Assembly (NCBI RefSeq): GCF_000237925.1
Contig: NC_031498.1
Coordinates: 27,176,963-27,240,962 of the forward strand
Source: Schistosoma mansoni
Lineage: Eukaryota; Platyhelminthes; Trematoda; Strigeidida; Schistosomatidae
Length of the DNA: 64,000 nucleotides
Reading direction: 5' to 3'
Position 1 is the stretch's first letter. Every line of letters begins with the position of its first letter. The notes below the pieces were generated by a model. It worked only from the letters and a program-made list of their open reading frames with translations. It searched no databases and was not told the origin of the DNA. A program made the position numbers and the translations under genes. Of this stretch, positions 59,401 through 64,000 are shown piece after piece.

Positions 59401-62400
59401 AGATGATTTTATTTTGTATATCTCTGGCTCAGTGGTTACAGAGTTAGACTTTCAACTAGTAAGTCACAGACTCAAACTTCGGTATGGGCAACCAAGTAGT
59501 ATCACTGCCTTACATGCCTCGAAATCAAGCACTCAAATATGTATGTGGTACATGAATTACTAAAATACACTCCGATTTTGGTAGTGAACAATAGTAGAAT
59601 CTAGAATTCCTGTTCTATCTTAGTGTTGATGTTCACACTGAAACCCAAAGCTGATACCTATGGTTTGAAGCATCAAAGTGTTACTCACTTGGTTATAGAA
59701 TCATAGTTTCCATCAGTTTTGTTCAGTAGACATGATGATTGTCAATAATTTTAGGAGTATTCATTTCTCGTTTGTTGACATTCAGAATTGAACGTGACAA
59801 GTCTCTTTTAGCGTATTAGCTTACTGAATGGTTATCTCATTATTATCAGCTTCTAGAACTTAATTATGCACTCTGTCATGACTAGCTTTTGCTTGAGACT
59901 CATTGTGAGCTTTAACACTGAAATACTAACACATCAGTCCTGAAGAGAACGAAACCACTCATCACTGATTCCACTGCTAGCTACTATCCAAAATATAATT
60001 AACTTATAGATTCAAGCGTTATCCATTGAAAGAAGCACAGTTAAGATTGATCATTTAAATTCTAACTATCAGTAATGAAAAAAAGAAATACAGACTCTAT
60101 GCAATCAATGATTTAGATGCTTCATTTAACTTTAAAGTTGGCATTTAATGTCCGATCAATAAATTCACTCCTCTCTAAATTGGCGTTCATATATTAAATT
60201 GGGCACTCATACGTTATAACAAATGTTATTTAAATTTCCAACTATTATCCCAGAAATTGATTGTTCTATTTTGCTTTTTGCATAATTCTTTTCTTGTGTA
60301 GATATTTCGTAAACGAATTTCAATGAAACCTGGTGCAGATGATTTGAAAGATCATGACAACAATGATGAAATTGATCATAGTACACTGAAGGATAGAATA
60401 CCGGATGATTTATTGGCAACATTATTTCCATTTCAAAAAGACGGTGTATGGTAATGACCACTACCTTTATCTCTATAGCTTACCTTTTTAATCTCGTATA
60501 TTCTAATTGTTAAATGTTATTTACTTATGACATAAGCTACAGATAATTTAATAAATCTAAGCAACACTGATATAATAAACTGTAGCTAATAAATATAAGT
60601 GATAAGATTTGGGTGCTTGGGGTCCGTAAAACCAAGTGCATCCAGCGGTTACAGAACTCATTCTCAAAATGGTCATCGCTTAAATATAGCTCTCGGTATT
60701 TTCGTCGTTTTAAAAAAATCTTTTCTCATGAAATTTGTGATCGTTTGAAAATAATAGTTCGATGTTTGGTCGTTCAAGATCAAGGGGAAAGTCATAGACA
60801 TTGGTCTCATAGCTGTTGGTACTCATTTGTGAGATGTATCTGCAATTTTGAGTGAACTGTTGTTTGCCTTGTGGTTCAAATCGTGTACTCATTGTTTCGA
60901 CCATGGACAGTTTAATGGATTTTTTCTTGTCCATTACTGTTTGACTACTTCACTTCATTCTACTTTACAGAAATAATAACGACAGTGGATTACAACATAC
61001 AAAAGGAGGCAGAATAGAAATATGCAGGAATAAAAACATAAGCTTTTATTGGATTCACACGGGAACCTTTTAATATCATCATGATCCATCCGTCAGCAAT
61101 GATTAATTGCAAATAAACCAATCAGCGCATTTTAATTCGGTCTTGGACTGAATATGGAATTATTAAGAGTCTGTCTTATTCAATATAATTCTGTCGAACT
61201 ATCCCAGTTGTACTCGACGTCGATCAAAACCAATACATTTGTACTCTAGTTGATGATTTAGTAAAAACCAATGTCAAGATTGTATATATGGCTTTTCAAA
61301 TGGAAACTAACTAACGAGAAACTTACGGTCCAGGATTGTGTGCTAATTGTCTTCAAGCATAGCATCACGACCATGGCCTCTGGCCTGACGGAGTGGCCTG
61401 GCTTGCCCGATATGATAACTCAGTCTAAGTTAGTTGGAACATTCCCTTGGGTTCTACAGTACCATGCAGGTTGGTTGGTGGGCGGTAAGATCAAAAGCAG
61501 CAAAATTATAATCCATAGTGAAGTGTTACTGTCAGTTGTCCGGGGGTATGGCGTCTCTATGGTGTTTCAAACAACCGGCATCTGCAGTTATGCTGTCTTC
61601 CTACTGAGGTACGAGGGAAGTAGAATAGGTCGACCCTAAAAATAGTAAACCTCATCTTGGTCTGAAGTTTTCCATCTTCGGTGGTAAGGTTTAAAAAGTA
61701 CAGATCTGATACACTTAAAACTACTCACAAGAAAGGTCATGTATGATTAGATCTGAGCCGTTTGACCCTTCGGATCTATGGGCTTGCTCCTAAGTGATCA
61801 GGATCACCCTTAACCCCAAGAAACGTCCTTCTGCGATGTGAGCAACTAAATAGTGATAACCGCTCATATACCTCTAATAACATTGGACTGGTCAAATTCA
61901 ATGTGGGATCACCTAGACCAGTGGTCGTATTACAACTGAATGAATAGAACTCAGAAGGGGTTTCGTGGAGATTTAGTATTTTCCTAGTTGAAAGCGTGAG
62001 TCACTTGAAGCTAGACCACCAAGGAAAACCTGGAAGCACTAGACTCAATTAACAGTTGAAGTTAGGCACTATAAAATTGCCTATTATTGAGTGGTCAATC
62101 CATGTAGAAATATTCAATTCACATGAGCTCACTATAATTGTTGAAGATATCTAACTTAATCCTTTCCATCACCGCATAGATTTCACTTATTCTAAAATAT
62201 AAAAACGATCTGCAATTTATCATCTCTCTCTTTCGCAGTAAGAGTTTTCCCTCTCGATAGATTCATTTGAAATTTTCTTATCAAATGAACTGTAATTTTA
62301 TTCATTCAAGTTTGGCTTTGAAACGATCCGGTCGTGTTCTACTGGCAGATGATATGGGTTTGGGCAAAACCATTCAGTCGTTAGCTATTGCATCAGCTTA

Positions 62401-62650
62401 TTATTCTGAATGGCCATTATTAATTATTACACCATCATCTGTTAGATTTTCATGGAGAGATCAAATTATTCGTTGGCTTGGCAAACCACTTAATTTAAAT
62501 TTAACACATATAACAGTTGTTAATTCGGGTAAAGATATTATGGATGATTGGGATTCGTTTAATTCATCACCAATCACTATTATTAGTTATGATTTAATGA
62601 GTCGTTATGGCAAAGAATTATTGAAACGGCGGTATGGCGTTGTCATTGCA
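53450..62650 (+). CDS. SMARCAL1: Annealing helicase SMARCAL1/HARP, N-terminal two-fifths (continues off window)
   Basis: SMARCAL1 is an SNF2-family ATPase that rewinds RPA-coated DNA and remodels stalled replication forks in the nucleus. Exons are 53450-53685, 56843-57102, 59179-59229, 59274-59335, 60302-60450 and 62311-62650. All junctions are GT-AG and keep frame, giving 366 codons. Introns are 3157, 2076, 44, 966 and 1860 bp. Residues 6-28 (LTEEERSLIEAKRRKAL) resemble the RPA-binding motif of the human N-terminus. Residues about 133-187 form a single HARP domain (RFEVHARYHVGLTQLFKSMD and RRWSFDLSEYNEF across exons 2-3). The ATPase begins at about 230 (FPFQKDGVC). Motif I is ADDMGLGKTIQS with Lys272, then ITPSSVRFSW and ISYDLMS. 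The last visible codons (GVVIA) precede the DESH box, which must lie beyond the edge, since no further exon is found to 64000. The start ATG gives the conserved N-terminus. Confidence 0.93.
54930..55250 (-). repeat. LINE-like repeat in SMARCAL1 intron 1
   Basis: It starts with a TTATTATTTATTTAAAA run and GTGTGCCACACAAATGATTC, parallel to the start of 40337-40850 in the same orientation. The family is not identified. Confidence 0.45.
56357..56496. repeat. Sm-alpha-like SINE remnant in SMARCAL1 intron 1
   Basis: It starts as a minus-strand copy (GCAGAGATG, TCTAGCAGTGGAG, then GCGTTTCGTG). It then switches to plus-strand leader sequence (TGATCAGTTCCAGTCCTAAA). The ribozyme and tRNA-like parts are lost between the two. 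It is another inverted arrangement, heavily deleted. Confidence 0.6.
57103..59178. other. SMARCAL1 intron 2, otherwise empty
   Basis: There is no repeat I can name. A short inverted repeat, CTAATTGG/CCAATTAG, sits near 58050, and an eroded SINE A scrap (GGGGACTCGTCAAGTGTATC) near 58220. Confidence 0.4.
59336..60301. other. SMARCAL1 intron 4 with eroded tRNA-like and SINE A scraps
   Basis: A tRNA-like string (TGGCTCAGTGGTTACAGAG) lies near 59428. Eroded SINE A wording (GATGTTCACACTGAAACCC near 59628; CCACTGCTAGCTACTATCC near 59970) is also visible. All are too decayed for firm limits. Confidence 0.4.
61330..61930 (+). repeat. Interspersed repeat in SMARCAL1 intron 5
   Basis: A GC-richer block includes GACGGAGTGGCCTGGCTTGC and CCTTAACCCCAAGAAACGTC. 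It has an open stretch of 122 codons (61271-61639) without a known domain. From memory it resembles a common schistosome repeat, but I cannot name it. Confidence 0.4.
61952..62047 (-). repeat. SINE family B, 3' end fragment
   Basis: Only the 3' end is present (complement of AGAAGGGGTTTCGTGGAGAT), up to the start of the ribozyme strand GGAAGCACTAGAC. It lies in intron 5, about 260 bp before exon 6. Confidence 0.65.
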
Positions 62651-63274
62651 GTGAGTATTGATTTATTATTTTTATGTATATAAGCAATCTGTCTAATTTA
62701 TCCCAATTGAAGTATTTGTTAAATGATATGATTTGAATAGTAAGAGGGTGTTTCTTAGATTTATATGGTCTAAAATATTATTATTTATGAGTTTCTAATA
62801 TTTCATTACACAATTTCCTTGTTAGGATTCGATTAATGAGTTCAAAGTCCATCCAGTTTTAGTGATTTTACTCAGTCAGGAAAACCTAGCGCAGAACCTC
62901 GGGGACATAAGAACATCAATTTAAGTTACTGTACTCCATTAGCACAGCGAAATGAAACTGTTAGAGAAAATCCCAGAGTCTTACAGGTGGTAACACTTTT
63001 AATGGTAATAGAACGAGGCGGGGTTACATTGGACTTCATCCACTCATATATTTTTGCTTCCGAGTCTGCCAGTACGGCTGAAGGCCGGGATAGTTCGCTT
63101 TCCCTTTCGAAAAGCTCTCATATAGCCAGGCGTATATAGCAACTGTCAGAGAAGTCCTACTTACTGCCTTTTCGTTGTCGGAGTGTTGTTCACAGAAGTG
63201 AGAGGACGAAAAGCGAATGCCAAGTACTTAAACTGGGATAGTGAATACGGGGGATTCACCTAAGGGAATTAGAA

Positions 63275-63475
63275 AATCAGAAGGGGTTTTGTAGAGATTT
63301 CAGTATTTTCATAGTTGGAATCATCAGTAAATTGAAGCTAGATCACCATGGAAAACCTGGAGGCACTGAACGGCTGAGGAGTCCCACAGTAACACGAAAT
63401 GGCCGTTCAGTGCTTCCAGGTTTTCCATGGTGGTCCAGCTTCAATTGACTCTTGATTTCGACTATAGAATTAGAA
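63275..63475. repeat. SINE family B, compact head-to-head pair (hairpin)
   Basis: A minus-strand 3' end (63275-63373) is fused directly to a plus-strand ribozyme and 3' end (63374-63475). The two halves form an inverted repeat of nearly 90 bp arms. The junction falls within the ribozyme; the plus copy keeps CTGAGGA and GAAA but has lost its stem I partner and a good stem II. Confidence 0.75.
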
Positions 63476-63931
63476 AACCCTGATTCTAAACCAATGGTGA
63501 GAATGGACTCCAGGATACTGATGGAATAAATAGGATATAAATCCATTCTTAGTCACGCATTAATATGGAATCGCATCTCCCAATGTTGCTCCACTGCTGC
63601 ACCCAGCGATCGATCAACGTAAGTGTACCAATCGTACAGGTGCTCAGTCGCAAGCCGAGTACTTCAGTGGCGATGTGTATGAAGCTGGGTTATGCCGGTT
63701 CTAATCCTTCAGTCCCCTGAAGATTGCAGTTGTAAACTTTGCGGACGAGTGTCAACTGTCACGAATTCTAGGTTGAGCAGAATTTCCTGTCACTTCAGCC
63801 ATTGTAACTAAATTTTTTTGTTCTTTCAATGTCTATACTTGTCCTACGTAGATAATATTTTAATTGTTGCACATATTTAACGATTGGCTGAAGATGACCT
63901 GGCGGTAATCAGTTATAAATTTTTAACTTTG

Positions 63932-63937
<6 letters not shown>

Positions 63938-63965
<28 letters not shown>

Positions 63966-64000
63966 GCTTTATTCAATATTATATTCTTGGTACAATATAA
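63938..64000 (-). repeat. (TTA)n tail and 3' end of a LINE-like element
   Basis: A run of TTA repeats is followed by AGCTTTATTCAATATTATAT. This is the reverse complement of the tail at 33070-33126, so the body of the element lies beyond the right edge. Confidence 0.5.

Noticed and set aside
61271-61639. 122-codon plus-strand open frame in SMARCAL1 intron 5
   Set aside because: It overlaps an interspersed repeat block and has no known domain.

Overview
The window looks like nuclear DNA of a blood fluke (genus Schistosoma). The reasons are Sm-alpha-like SINEs carrying hammerhead ribozymes, SR2-type RTE LINE fragments, a CsRn1/Boudicca-type Gypsy LTR element, Merlin DNA transposon remnants, AT-rich composition, and host genes with introns of 34-44 bp. 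I cannot fix the species from sequence alone.

Layout. Positions 1 to about 46,170 hold no host gene that I can support. They are a graveyard of dispersed repeats: two hammerhead SINE families (A = Sm-alpha-like, B = a second tRNA-like family), RTE and CR1-like LINE fragments, solo LTRs of at least three families, two Merlin remnants, fold-back elements and microsatellites. The block 34.8-37.9 kb is the most structured: a 150-bp-arm palindrome touches a roughly 430-bp inverted duplication, which encloses a tandem array of SINE A units with an exact 333-bp period. Positions 46,178-51,501 are a young, apparently whole Gypsy element on the minus strand, with 326-bp LTRs that read identically and a 4-bp target duplication. 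It sits in older Gypsy debris.

Host genes occupy 52,230 to at least 62,650 on the plus strand. PSMD14 (Rpn11, the 26S proteasome deubiquitinase) is complete: six exons, 313 aa, introns of 34-40 bp. Only 97 bp after its stop codon begins SMARCAL1 (HARP, an annealing helicase of the SNF2 family). Six exons encoding 366 residues are visible before the gene runs off the right edge. The tight spacing, with a poly(A) signal and then a 3' splice acceptor just before the SMARCAL1 ATG, fits a two-gene transcription unit resolved by spliced-leader trans-splicing.

Main hunt results: two SINE families with ribozyme cores that look intact; repeated head-to-head dimers of these SINEs with both 3' ends pointing outward; the 333-bp tandem array, whose ribozymes would cut out 333-nt monomers; Merlin copies that keep both ends of the transposase but lack the middle; and the candidate PSMD14-SMARCAL1 operon.
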